Positions 14,612-22,306 are shown, numbered from the stretch's first letter. The stretch is DNA of 23,650 nucleotides from Deltaproteobacteria bacterium (GCA_016184235.1 JACPDC010000195.1:1-23650), one strand, 5' to 3'. The notes: generated from the sequence alone by a model not told the origin. Numbers and translations: made by a program.

Positions 14612-14641
14612 TGTTTAGCAGGGGTTTGCCTGGGTTGTCAA
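14612..14641 (-). promoter_or_regulatory. Candidate promoter of marR-permease operon
   Basis: TTGACA (minus 14641-14636), an 18-nt spacer and TAAACA (14617-14612). The perfect -35 and the palindrome placed at the start site support it; the -10 is weak. Confidence 0.45.
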
Positions 14642-14656
14642 GCGGAAAAGCCCAGG

Positions 14657-14685
14657 TTGACTTTGCTGGCAAATTCGCATACAAG
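14657..14685 (+). promoter_or_regulatory. Candidate promoter of rplU-rpmA
   Basis: TTGACT at 14657-14662 and TACAAG at 14680-14685 with a 17-nt spacer, 23 nt before the rplU ATG. It is back to back with the marR promoter, their -35 boxes only 15 nt apart. Predicted by eye. Confidence 0.5.
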
Positions 14686-14708
14686 AATGATTTTGAGGAA
14701 AGAAAACG

Positions 14709-15020
14709 ATGTATGCGGTAGTTAGAACCGGGGGCAAGCAGTACCGGGTAGGGCAGGGGGATCTGGTTCGGGTCGAAAGGCTGGTAGGCCAGGTGGGGGA
14801 CAAAGTCACCCTGGCTGAGGTTCTGTTTGTCGGCGGCAACGGCGAGGCCAAGATCGGCACGCCTACCGTGTCGGGCGTGAAAGTCACGGCTGAAATTGTT
14901 GACCAGGGCCGGGCAAAGAAGATCCTGGTATTCAAAAAAAAGCGGCGGAAAAGCTACAGCCGGCAGCGCGGACACCGGCAGTACATCACCACCATCAAGA
15001 TCGTGGAGATTCAGGGATAA
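14709..15020 (+). CDS. rplU: 50S ribosomal protein L21
   Basis: 103 residues, the standard length. It starts MYAVVRTGGKQYRV and contains GDLVRVERL, GGNGEAKIGTPTV and the basic KKKRRKSYSRQRGHRQ segment typical of L21, which binds 23S rRNA in the large subunit. The ATG at 14709 follows a GAGGAAAG Shine-Dalgarno sequence. It is the first gene of the rplU-rpmA pair, with a promoter-like sequence immediately upstream and a strong terminator after rpmA. Confidence 0.97.
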   Translation: MYAVVRTGGKQYRVGQGDLVRVERLVGQVGDKVTLAEVLFVGGNGEAKIGTPTVSGVKVTAEIVDQGRAKKILVFKKKRRKSYSRQRGHRQYITTIKIVEIQG

Positions 15021-15035
15021 TAAACGGAGTGAAAG

Positions 15036-15290
15036 ATGGCTCATAAGAAAGCGGGCGGAAGCTCTCGTAACGGAAGGGACAGCCAAGGGCAGAGAAGGGG
15101 AGTCAAGGTTTTCGGCGGCGAAACCGTGCGCGCCGGCAATATCATCATACGCCAGCTAGGGACGCGCATTCACCCGGGAAGGAACGTCGGCATGGGCCGG
15201 GACTACACCATCTTCGCAAAGATCGACGGTGTGGTCCGCTACGAGCGCATGGACCGGGAGCGAAAGCGGGTGAGCGTGCTGCCGCAGTAG
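15036..15290 (+). CDS. rpmA: 50S ribosomal protein L27
   Basis: 84 residues. It begins MAHKKAGGSSRNGRDSQGQR, the classic L27 N-terminus that reaches the peptidyl transferase centre, then GVKVFGGETVRAGNIIIRQ and TRIHPGRNVGMGRDYTIFA. There is no Firmicutes-type cleaved N-terminal extension. It lies 15 nt after rplU with a GGAG Shine-Dalgarno sequence, and a rho-independent terminator follows 22 nt after its stop, separating this pair from obgE. Confidence 0.97.
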   Translation: MAHKKAGGSSRNGRDSQGQRRGVKVFGGETVRAGNIIIRQLGTRIHPGRNVGMGRDYTIFAKIDGVVRYERMDRERKRVSVLPQ

Positions 15291-15312
15291 TTTTCCTTCT
15301 TGCCGCAGACGG

Positions 15313-15339
15313 AAAAGCCCCTTTCGGGGCTTTTTTTTT
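15313..15339 (+). terminator. Rho-independent terminator after rpmA
   Basis: AAAAGCCCC-TTTC-GGGGCTTTTTTTTT: a GC-rich stem with a tetraloop and a 9-T tract. It should end the rplU-rpmA transcript, so obgE needs its own promoter or readthrough. Confidence 0.9.
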
Positions 15340-15353
15340 GCCTGATATAGGGG

Positions 15354-15425
15354 ATAGAATCCAGGAGTCAGAATCCGGAAGGGAAGAGGACCTGACTGCC
15401 GACTCTTGAGTGCTGAGAGTACTGT
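15354..15425. repeat. Weak inverted repeat of GAGTC/GACTC units upstream of obgE
   Basis: The left part holds GGATAGAATCCAGGAGTCAG. The right part holds CTGACTGCCGACTC and ends near GTATCC. The arms are only partly complementary. The element reaches to within about 5 nt of the obgE ATG and leaves no Shine-Dalgarno sequence. Confidence 0.4.
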
Positions 15426-15429
15426 ATCC

Positions 15430-16371
15430 ATGAAATTTATCGACGAGGTCAAGATCAAGGTTAAGGCCGGGGATGGCGGGCGGGGTTGCGTAAGCTTCCG
15501 CCGGGAAAAGTTCGTCGCGCGCGGCGGGGCCGGCAGGGGAGAGCACGGGAGGGGAAAGGATCAGTACGGAAAAAGGGGAGAGGAGAGGATCATTGCCGTG
15601 CCGGTAGGGACCGTGATTCGAGAGGCCGGCGCGGCAGAGCTTCTCGCCGACCTCAGGGCTGCCGGAGAGCGGGTGGTGGTGGCGCATGGCGGCAGGGGGG
15701 GAAAAGGCAATGCTCACTTTGTTTCTTCTACCAACCGGAGCCCGCGCCACGCACAGCCCGGGCTGCCCGGCGAGGAAAAGGAGCTGGACATCGAGCTTCG
15801 GCTCCTGGCCGACGTCGGGATTATCGGATTACCCAATGCCGGCAAGTCCACGCTGATCGCGGCGATCTCCGCGGCGCGCCCGAAGATCGCCGAATACCCT
15901 TTTACCACCCTGGTTCCGAATCTCGGTGTCGTGAGCTACGGAGAGGGAAAGAGTTTTGTCGTCGCGGATATCCCCGGGCTCATCGAAGGCGCGCATCGAG
16001 GCGAAGGGCTTGGCCACAAATTCCTGAAGCACGTGAGCCGGACGAGCGTTTTGCTCCACTTGATCGATGCCTCGAAGATCCGGGAGGTGGATCCCCTGGC
16101 CGAGTGGCGCGTCGTCAACCGGGAGCTGGAGCTTTTCGACCCGGCGCTGGCCGAGAAACAGCAGATCGTGGTCGCGAATAAAATGGATCTGCCCGAAGGA
16201 AGGGAGAAGTTCCAGCTGCTCAAGCATCTTCTTCCCTCTGTTTTTCGTCCCGCCTGCGCTGTCTCGGCGGTGACGGGCGAGGGGCTGCAGGAACTCAGGA
16301 GAATGATCGGCGCGAAACTCGAGCAGGTGAAGGCCGCGAAGGGCGACGAGCATGCTGCAGCGGGAGTATAA
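15430..16371 (+). CDS. obgE: GTPase Obg/CgtA with an internal deletion in the Obg domain
   Basis: An essential ribosome-assembly GTPase of the large subunit. The G domain is complete: G1 GLPNAGKST (133-141), TTLVPNLG, DIPGLIEGAHRGEGLGHKFL, NKMD (250-253) and SAVTGEG. The ATG at 15430 gives the family start MKFIDEVKI and 313 residues. The N-terminal Obg fold is short: REKFVARGG is followed at once by AGRGEHGRGKD. The usual segment between these blocks (a PDGG.GG.GG glycine-rich run, then a strand and LDFRY, roughly 33 residues) is absent. The frame is intact, so either a shortened Obg is made or the sequence has lost ~99 bp in assembly. There is no Shine-Dalgarno sequence. It overlaps proB by 20 nt. 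Confidence 0.9.
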   Translation: MKFIDEVKIKVKAGDGGRGCVSFRREKFVARGGAGRGEHGRGKDQYGKRGEERIIAVPVGTVIREAGAAELLADLRAAGERVVVAHGGRGGKGNAHFVSSTNRSPRHAQPGLPGEEKELDIELRLLADVGIIGLPNAGKSTLIAAISAARPKIAEYPFTTLVPNLGVVSYGEGKSFVVADIPGLIEGAHRGEGLGHKFLKHVSRTSVLLHLIDASKIREVDPLAEWRVVNRELELFDPALAEKQQIVVANKMDLPEGREKFQLLKHLLPSVFRPACAVSAVTGEGLQELRRMIGAKLEQVKAAKGDEHAAAGV

Positions 16372-17488
16372 GAAGCAGATTTTGCGGCGCGCGCGCCGCG
16401 TGATCGTCAAGATCGGCAGCCAGATCCTTTCCTCTTCACAGGGAATCGAGGAGGGCAGGATCAAGGATCTGGTGCGGGATCTTGCCGCGCTCCAGGATCA
16501 GGGGAAAGAGCTGGTGGTCGTCAGCTCCGGAGCCGTGGCCGCAGGGATGACCCGGCTCGGAGTCCGTCACAGACCCAAGACGGTGCCGCAGAAGCAGGCC
16601 CTGGCCGCGGTGGGGCAGATCAAATTGATGGCGATCTATGAAAAGCACTTCTCGCGCTTCGATAAAAGCGTGGCCCAGGTACTGTTGACCCACGAGGATT
16701 TAGCCGACCGGCAGCGCTACTTGAATGCCAAACATACGCTGCAGACGCTCCTGGAGTCCTCTATCGTTCCGGTCGTTAACGAGAACGACACGGTGGCCGT
16801 CGAGGAAATAAAGTTCGGTGACAATGACCACCTCTCCGCGCTGGTGGCGACGCTGCTCGAAGCGGATCTGCTGGTGATCCTGAGCGACGTGGACGGGATC
16901 TTCGACCGGGACCCGCGCGAACACGAGGAGGCCAGGCTGATTCCCCTGATCGAGGATATCAAGCGTTCCAGGGAAACGCTCAGCGGCGAGAGCCGGAGTC
17001 TCTACGGCACGGGCGGCATCTCATCGAAAATCGCCGCGGCCGAGAAGGCGGCGGCCGCGGGCATCCCGACATTGATCGCCAACGGGCTCCATAGCGGGAT
17101 CCTGCCAAAGCTCTTCAACGCGAAAGAGGAGATTGGAACGTTGGTTTTGCCCGAGGAAAATCGTCTGGCGAGCCGCAAGCACTGGATCGCCTATAACTTG
17201 AAGCCGTCCGGGGAGATCGTGGTGGACCAGGGGGCGTACGAGGCGCTGGTACAAAAAGGTAAGAGCCTGCTGCCGTCGGGGCTGAGGGAGGTGCGAGGCT
17301 CTTTCGGTGTCGGGGAGTGCGTTCGTTGTCTCGATCCTCATGGCAGGGAGTTTGCCCGGGGATTGGTGAACTACGGCGCGCAGGAGTTGAATCAAATCAA
17401 GGGATTGCATACAAGTAAGATCGAAAAGGTTCTCGGCTACAAGGCCTATGACGAGATCATCCATCGGGATGACCTGGTCGTGCTGTAG
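16352..17488 (+). CDS. proB: Glutamate 5-kinase
   Basis: Phosphorylates L-glutamate to gamma-glutamyl phosphate, the first step of proline synthesis. 378 residues, the usual length for the form with a C-terminal PUA domain. Amino-acid-kinase motifs: VIVKIGSQIL (17-26), VVVSSGAVAAG (56-65), VVNENDTVAVEEIKFGDNDHL (about 141-161), LLVILSDVDGIFDRDP and LYGTGGISSKIAAA (218-230). PUA spans about 283-360. The start lies inside the end of obgE (20-nt overlap), suggesting translational coupling, and proA follows after 23 nt. Feedback inhibition by proline is typical of the family. Confidence 0.96.
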   Translation: MLQREYKKQILRRARRVIVKIGSQILSSSQGIEEGRIKDLVRDLAALQDQGKELVVVSSGAVAAGMTRLGVRHRPKTVPQKQALAAVGQIKLMAIYEKHFSRFDKSVAQVLLTHEDLADRQRYLNAKHTLQTLLESSIVPVVNENDTVAVEEIKFGDNDHLSALVATLLEADLLVILSDVDGIFDRDPREHEEARLIPLIEDIKRSRETLSGESRSLYGTGGISSKIAAAEKAAAAGIPTLIANGLHSGILPKLFNAKEEIGTLVLPEENRLASRKHWIAYNLKPSGEIVVDQGAYEALVQKGKSLLPSGLREVRGSFGVGECVRCLDPHGREFARGLVNYGAQELNQIKGLHTSKIEKVLGYKAYDEIIHRDDLVVL

Positions 17489-17511
17489 AAGAAAGGTAGT
17501 CGGAGATAGAG

Positions 17512-18768
17512 ATGTCACTGAAGGAGGAAGCCATCGAGCTTGGAAAGCGCGCCAAGGAAGCGGCGCGGCGGCTCGCCCAGCTTTCCTCCGAGGAGAAGAA
17601 CCGCGCCCTGCTTCGAATGGCCGACCATCTGGAAAGCCAAGAGCGGCTTCTCTTGCAGGAGAACAAGAAAGACCTGAATCTTGCCCGCAAGACTAAGCTC
17701 TCCTCGGCCTTGCTCGACCGCATCGCTCTCGACCCGAGCCGGGTCGCCGCCATGGCGAAGGGGCTAAGGGAGATCGTCGTGCTGCCGGATCCGGTGCGCG
17801 AGATCGTCAAGATGTGGCGCCGTCCTAACGGCCTGCAGGTAGGAAAGATGCGCATCCCGCTCGGGGTGATCGGCATCATCTACGAGGCCCGCCCCAACGT
17901 CACGGCGGACGCGGCGGCCCTCTGCCTGAAATCGGGCAATGCGGTCATCCTGAGAGGCGGCAGCGAGGCGTACTTTTCCAATCGCGCCATCGGAGCCGTC
18001 CTGCAGCAGGCCTGCGCCGAGACCAGGGTGCCGCAAGAGGCCATTCAGGTGGTGGAGTCGAAAGATCGGGCTATCGTCCAGGAGCTGCTCCAGCTGGAGG
18101 ACTACATCGATCTCATTATTCCGCGGGGCGGCGAGGAGCTCATCCGCGCGGTGGCCGCCAACTCCCGAGTCCCGGTAGTCAAGCATTATAAAGGGGTCTG
18201 CCACGTCTACGTCGATCGGGAGGCCTCCCTGGAGATGGCCGGGCGCATCTGTACGAACGCCAAGGTGCAGCGTCCCGCCGTGTGCAACGCGATGGAGACG
18301 CTGCTGGTGCACGAGGGGGTGGCCGCGAAGTTCCTCCCCTCCATGATCGCCAAATTCAAGTCCATGGGGGTGGAGATCCGCGGCTGCCGGAAAACCCGGT
18401 CCCTGGTCCCGGGGGTTAAGGCCGCGAGCGAGGAGGATTGGACCACGGAATATCTCGACCTCATCCTCGCCGTGCGGGTGGTGAAGGATATGGACGACGC
18501 GATCGATCACATCGAGCGCTACGGCTCCCAGCATACGGAGACCATTGTAACCTCCAACTACCAGAGGGCCAGGGAGTTTCTCGACCGGGTCAACTCCTCG
18601 GCGGTCCTGGTCAATGCCTCCACGCGCTTCAACGACGGCGGAGAGCTGGGGCTGGGGGCCGAGATCGGGATCAGCACGAGCAAGATCCACGCCTTCGGGC
18701 CGATGGGGTTGGAGGAGCTGACCATCACCAAATTTGTCGTCCTAGGGGACGGGCAGATCAGAGAATGA
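17512..18768 (+). CDS. proA: Gamma-glutamyl phosphate reductase
   Basis: NADPH-dependent reduction of gamma-glutamyl phosphate to glutamate semialdehyde, the second step of proline synthesis, acting with ProB. 418 residues, normal. Aldehyde dehydrogenase-type fold with PLGVIGIIYEARPNVTADAA (116-135), GNAVILRGGSEA, and the catalytic cysteine Cys258 in QRPAVCNAMET. The C-terminal block has FNDGGELGLGAEIGISTSK and GPMGLEELT. The ATG has a GGAG-type Shine-Dalgarno sequence. Its TGA overlaps the nadD ATG by 4 nt (ATGA). Confidence 0.97.
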   Translation: MSLKEEAIELGKRAKEAARRLAQLSSEEKNRALLRMADHLESQERLLLQENKKDLNLARKTKLSSALLDRIALDPSRVAAMAKGLREIVVLPDPVREIVKMWRRPNGLQVGKMRIPLGVIGIIYEARPNVTADAAALCLKSGNAVILRGGSEAYFSNRAIGAVLQQACAETRVPQEAIQVVESKDRAIVQELLQLEDYIDLIIPRGGEELIRAVAANSRVPVVKHYKGVCHVYVDREASLEMAGRICTNAKVQRPAVCNAMETLLVHEGVAAKFLPSMIAKFKSMGVEIRGCRKTRSLVPGVKAASEEDWTTEYLDLILAVRVVKDMDDAIDHIERYGSQHTETIVTSNYQRAREFLDRVNSSAVLVNASTRFNDGGELGLGAEIGISTSKIHAFGPMGLEELTITKFVVLGDGQIRE

Positions 18769-19427
18769 AGATAGGCCTGTTCGGCGGCACCTTCGATCCG
18801 ATCCACTGGGGTCATCTCCGCAACGCCGAGGAGGTGCGCGAGGCCTTTTCGCTGGATCGTCTGCTCTTTATTCCCACGGGCGAGCCGCCGCACAAGAAAA
18901 GGGGGGCTGCGGCCTCGGCGCCTGACCGCCTCGAGATGGCGCGTTTGGCAATCAGAAAAAATCCCGGCTTTGCCCTCTCCAAGGTAGAAGTGTCGCGCCC
19001 GGGAAAATCCTATTCGATCGACACCGTTCGCTATTTCGCCTGGACCAGGAAAGCAAAGGACTCTTTTTACTTCATTCTGGGCTACGACGCCTTCGCCGAC
19101 ATTGGCTCGTGGAGAGATTTTCGAGAGATTTTCCAGCTCTGCAATTTCATCGTCACCTCGCGGCCCGGCAACGCAAACTCGATGTCGCTTGAGCGCATGC
19201 CCGTTGCGGTGCGCAGGCTGTTTTGTTATGATCCGAAAAGAAAATTATACCGGCACGAGAGTGGAACCAAGCTCTTTTTTTTTAAACTCACGGACATTGC
19301 GATTTCGGCCTCGGACATCCGTGGCCGCCTGAGGAAGGGGAGGTCCATCCGCTATCTGCTTCCTTCGGAGGTTGAGACCTACATCAAGAGAAGAGGCCTC
19401 TATCGAGGACGCCGGGAGGGACGCTGA
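18765..19427 (+). CDS. nadD: Nicotinate-mononucleotide adenylyltransferase
   Basis: Makes nicotinate adenine dinucleotide from NaMN and ATP in NAD synthesis. 220 residues. The nucleotidyltransferase signature GLFGGTFDPIHWGHL (4-18) is at the N-terminus, with PPHKK, SYSIDTVRYF and the ISASDIRGRL motif near the C-terminus. I placed the start at the ATG overlapping the proA stop, because the longer open frame upstream is proA read in another frame. Translationally coupled to proA. Confidence 0.95.
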   Translation: MKIGLFGGTFDPIHWGHLRNAEEVREAFSLDRLLFIPTGEPPHKKRGAAASAPDRLEMARLAIRKNPGFALSKVEVSRPGKSYSIDTVRYFAWTRKAKDSFYFILGYDAFADIGSWRDFREIFQLCNFIVTSRPGNANSMSLERMPVAVRRLFCYDPKRKLYRHESGTKLFFFKLTDIAISASDIRGRLRKGRSIRYLLPSEVETYIKRRGLYRGRREGR

Positions 19428-19432
19428 CGAGT

Positions 19433-19837
19433 TTGCGAGGGGTTGACTCCTGGGAAAAGGCCCTGCTCCTCAGCCGTTTCGCGCTGGAGAAAAAGGCCTA
19501 CGATCTTGTCCTGATGGAGGTGCGCGGCATCACCTCCATTGCCGACTATTTTATTATCTGCTCGGGACGCTCCGACAGGCAGGTTCAGAGCATTGCCCAG
19601 GGGATCGAGGAAAACCTGGGCGCCATGGGAACGCGTCCGCTCGCGGTCGAGGGGATGAGCCGGGGACAATGGGTGCTGATGGATTTCTCGGACGTCATCG
19701 TTCATATCTTTTATCAACCCGTGCGGGAGTTTTACGACCTGGAAGGGTTGTGGGACCATGCGCCGCGAGTCGAGCTGCCCGAGCCTTACTCCACTCTCGC
19801 CAGCCAGTTTCGCATTCGCGCCGAAGAGCAACTCTGA
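19433..19837 (+). CDS. rsfS: Ribosomal silencing factor RsfS (YbeB/Iojap)
   Basis: Binds L14 and blocks subunit joining in stationary phase or starvation. 134 residues. The family core is clear: AYDLVLMEVRGITSIADYFIICSGRSDRQVQSIAQ, here spread over about 22-56, then GQWVLMDFSDVIVHIFYQPVREFYDLEGLW (about 78-107). The start is TTG at 19433, 5 nt after nadD; GGGAGGG lies about 13 nt upstream. The gene usually found next in this operon in related bacteria, rlmH, is not between rsfS and gpmI. Confidence 0.93.
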   Translation: MRGVDSWEKALLLSRFALEKKAYDLVLMEVRGITSIADYFIICSGRSDRQVQSIAQGIEENLGAMGTRPLAVEGMSRGQWVLMDFSDVIVHIFYQPVREFYDLEGLWDHAPRVELPEPYSTLASQFRIRAEEQL

Positions 19838-19912
19838 CGGCCTGGAGAGACTCGGCCGCTTATTTACCAGATCCGCGCGTTGCCCAGTGACGAGGAGAAA
19901 GGAAGAGACAGC

Positions 19913-21457
19913 TTGCGCGACCAGCGTCCCGTCGTTTTAATCATCCTGGATGGATGGGGAGTCCACCCCCGCAAGGAGGGCAATGCCATCGCCAAGGCCG
20001 CAACTCCGAATATGACCGGCCTGGCCCAACGCTATCCCTCGACCACGATCTCGATTTCAGGGCTTGATGTCGGATTGCCCGACGGCCAGATGGGGAATTC
20101 CGAGGTGGGCCACATGCATCTCGGCTCCGGGCGGGTGATCTATCAGGACCTCACTCTTATCCACCGTAGCGTCGACGACGGCAGTTTTTTTTCCAACAAG
20201 GTGTTTCTCGAAGCCATTGGCGCGTGTAAGAGGGCGCGCGGAAGGCTCCATCTCCTCGGCCTGCTCGGCGACGGCGGGGTGCACGCCCACGACCGCCATT
20301 TGCAGGCGCTGATCGAGCTCGGCCGCAGGGAAAAAGTCGGGACGATTTTTCTCCACCTCTTTTTGGACGGCCGGGATACGCCGCCGACCAGCGGCGAGCG
20401 CTTCTTGCTCCACTTGGAGGAAAAGATCAAGGGTTACCCGGAAGTCCGGATCGCGACGTTGAGCGGCCGGTACTATGCCATGGACCGGGACAAGAGATGG
20501 GAGAGGACCGAGAAGGCCTATGTGGCGCTCACCGAGGGGATCGGGGTGGAGGCGGGATCGCCGATCGAGGCGGTCCGAAAGAGCTATGAGTCGAAGGTGA
20601 CAGACGAGTTCGTCCTTCCCACCATGATTCGGGGCTCCGTTCCCGACGGGCTGGTGCGCGATGGCGACGCGATCGTCTTCTTCAATTTCCGGGCCGACCG
20701 GGCGCGCCAGATGACCCGGGCCTTTACGGAAAAGGAGTTTAAAGAATTTCCGCGCAAGCGGCTGATCCCGCTCTCCTCTTACGTCACTATGACCGAGTAC
20801 GACAGGAAATTCGGCCTCCCCGCTGCCTTCCCTCCCAGAGAGCTCGCGAATATCCTGGGCGAGGTCGCCAGCCGCGAGGAGATCCGCCAGCTGCGCATCG
20901 CCGAGACCGAGAAGTACGCGCACGTCACCTATTTTTTCAATGGCGGCGAAGAGAGAAAATTCCCGCTCGAGGAGCGCATCTTGATCCCCTCCGCCAAAGA
21001 CGTGCCCACTTACGATCTCAAGCCTGAGATGAAGGCCTACGAGGTCGCGGAAAAGGTCATGGAGCAGATCCAGGAGCGTCGCTACGGGCTGGTGATACTC
21101 AACTACGCCAATGCCGATATGGTGGGACATACGGGAAATTTTGAGGCGACCATCCGCGCCTGCGAGGTCGTCGATGAATGCGTCGGCACGGTCGTCCAGG
21201 CGACGCTCAGCAACAATGGCCGGGTGATCATCACCGCCGATCACGGCAACGCCGAGCAGATGATCGACTACGAGACCGGACAAATCCACACCGCCCATAC
21301 TTCCAACCCGGTTCCCCTGATTCTGGTCGACGAGAAGCTCCAATCGCGAAAGCTTCGCACGGGTACGGCGATCGATGTCGCGCCGACGATTTTGAGATTA
21401 ATCGGCGTCGCTCAACCGCAGCAAATGACCGGTCGATCTCTGATCGTCGAAGAATAG
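19913..21457 (+). CDS. gpmI: 2,3-bisphosphoglycerate-independent phosphoglycerate mutase
   Basis: Interconverts 3- and 2-phosphoglycerate in glycolysis with two Mn ions. About 514 residues, the normal size. Phosphatase-domain ends: VVLIILDGWG (metal Asp13) and the catalytic serine in QMGNSEVGH (Ser63). The transferase domain has HDRHLQAL, DGRDTPPTS, GRYYAMDRD and FNFRADRARQ. The C-terminal metal site has YANADMVGHTGNFEAT and ITADHGNAEQM. I prefer the TTG at 19913, because AAAGGAAGAG lies upstream and the family begins a few residues before VLIILDGWG. A TTG at 19880 would add 11 unneeded residues. Confidence 0.95.
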   Translation: MRDQRPVVLIILDGWGVHPRKEGNAIAKAATPNMTGLAQRYPSTTISISGLDVGLPDGQMGNSEVGHMHLGSGRVIYQDLTLIHRSVDDGSFFSNKVFLEAIGACKRARGRLHLLGLLGDGGVHAHDRHLQALIELGRREKVGTIFLHLFLDGRDTPPTSGERFLLHLEEKIKGYPEVRIATLSGRYYAMDRDKRWERTEKAYVALTEGIGVEAGSPIEAVRKSYESKVTDEFVLPTMIRGSVPDGLVRDGDAIVFFNFRADRARQMTRAFTEKEFKEFPRKRLIPLSSYVTMTEYDRKFGLPAAFPPRELANILGEVASREEIRQLRIAETEKYAHVTYFFNGGEERKFPLEERILIPSAKDVPTYDLKPEMKAYEVAEKVMEQIQERRYGLVILNYANADMVGHTGNFEATIRACEVVDECVGTVVQATLSNNGRVIITADHGNAEQMIDYETGQIHTAHTSNPVPLILVDEKLQSRKLRTGTAIDVAPTILRLIGVAQPQQMTGRSLIVEE

Positions 21458-21462
21458 TTGTT

Positions 21463-21528
21463 CGTTACTCGTTATTGGTTATTCGTTGTTTGATTGACGG
21501 GTACGCGAATAACGAATATACGAATAAC
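21463..21528. repeat. Inverted repeat of TCGTTA/TTATTCG units upstream of comF
   Basis: The left arm (about 21463-21488) and right arm (about 21504-21528) are reverse complements over some 24 bp with a few mismatches, around a loop TTTGATTGACGGGTA. It fills the gap after gpmI and ends 2 nt before the comF ATG. Confidence 0.7.
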
Positions 21529-21530
21529 CC

Positions 21531-22183
21531 ATGCCAACGAGAGACGTTCTAGCTGCGCGTCTTGCGTTTCTGCTCGATTGGCTTTATCCCCCGCGCTGCC
21601 GCCATTGCAGGGAGAGGATTGCTCGGGATGAAAGCTATTTTTGCCATCTCTGCCTTCAGCAGATCCGCCTGGTTTCCCATCCTCTGTGCACGACATGCGG
21701 CCGCCCCTTTCTCGGCACAAGCGGCGCGGACCATCTCTGCGGCGCCTGCCTGGGGCGCGCTCCGCAATTTCACCAGGCGCGCGCCTGGGCCTGCTACCCG
21801 AGCGAGGAAGGAGAGGGGCAACCGCTGCGCGAGGTGGTGCAGCGATTTAAGTACGGCCGCAAGATTTCCCTGGGGAAACCCCTGGGCCGGCTCATGGCGC
21901 GGGGCTGTGAGGAATTTTTATCCGCGCATCCCGCGGATATGGTCATCCCTGTCCCGCTTCATCCGAAGAGACTGCGTTGGAGGGGCTTCAACCAGGCGGT
22001 GATCCTGGGCAGGGAGGTGGGCCGCTCGTGGAAAGTTCCGATGGACCCGCTTATCCTTCTCAGGTCCAGGGAGACGCCGCCGCAAACCCAGCTTGCCGAA
22101 GAAGAGCGGAGGAAGAATATGCGCCTCTGCTCAAAGCAGGGGCGAAGGAGGTATACGTTCTTACTTTGGCCAGGACCGTATGA
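21531..22183 (+). pseudogene. comF: ComF family protein, broken by deletion/frameshift
   Basis: Phosphoribosyltransferase-fold protein linked to DNA uptake (ComFC) or, in some bacteria, other DNA roles. The N-terminal zinc-finger cysteines are intact (CRHC, CHLC, CTTC, CGAC), as is MVIPVPLHPKRLRWRGFNQA and PPQTQLAEEERRKN (about 182-195). After KNMR (near 22125) the frame is wrong. The expected C-terminus, LLKAGAKEVYVLTLARTV then TGA, is present in another frame (to 22183). Everything between, including the PRPP-binding VLLVDDV.TTGAT motif, is missing: roughly 100 bp, not a multiple of three. The shifted frame would end at 22232 with a meaningless tail. No Shine-Dalgarno sequence. Last gene of the housekeeping operon. 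Confidence 0.85.
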
Positions 22184-22213
22184 TTTTGGGCGGCTTGTGC
22201 GCCCGTTATCGTC

Positions 22214-22292
22214 GGACGTTCCAAACGTTTGAATCGTTCAAACCGTTAACGGCTTGAACTGCTTAAACTGCTTGAACGGCTTGAACCCTTCG
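22214..22292. repeat. Hairpin with 9-nt tandem units upstream of the methyltransferase gene
   Basis: The right half holds four consecutive 9-mers (22250-22285): CGGCTTGAA, CTGCTTAAA, CTGCTTGAA, CGGCTTGAA. The left half holds ACGTTTGAATCGTTCAAACC, largely their reverse complement, with the centre of symmetry at GTTAAC (22245-22250). It ends about 14 nt before the next ATG. Confidence 0.75.
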
Positions 22293-22306
22293 AAGAGACT
22301 CTTTCT

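Noticed and set aside
17764..18690. Minus-strand open frame of 308 codons opposite proA
   Set aside because: Shadow of proA; composition-driven and without motifs.
20057..21343. Minus-strand open frame of 428 codons opposite gpmI
   Set aside because: Antisense shadow of a gene with all family motifs; no recognisable protein features or start signal.
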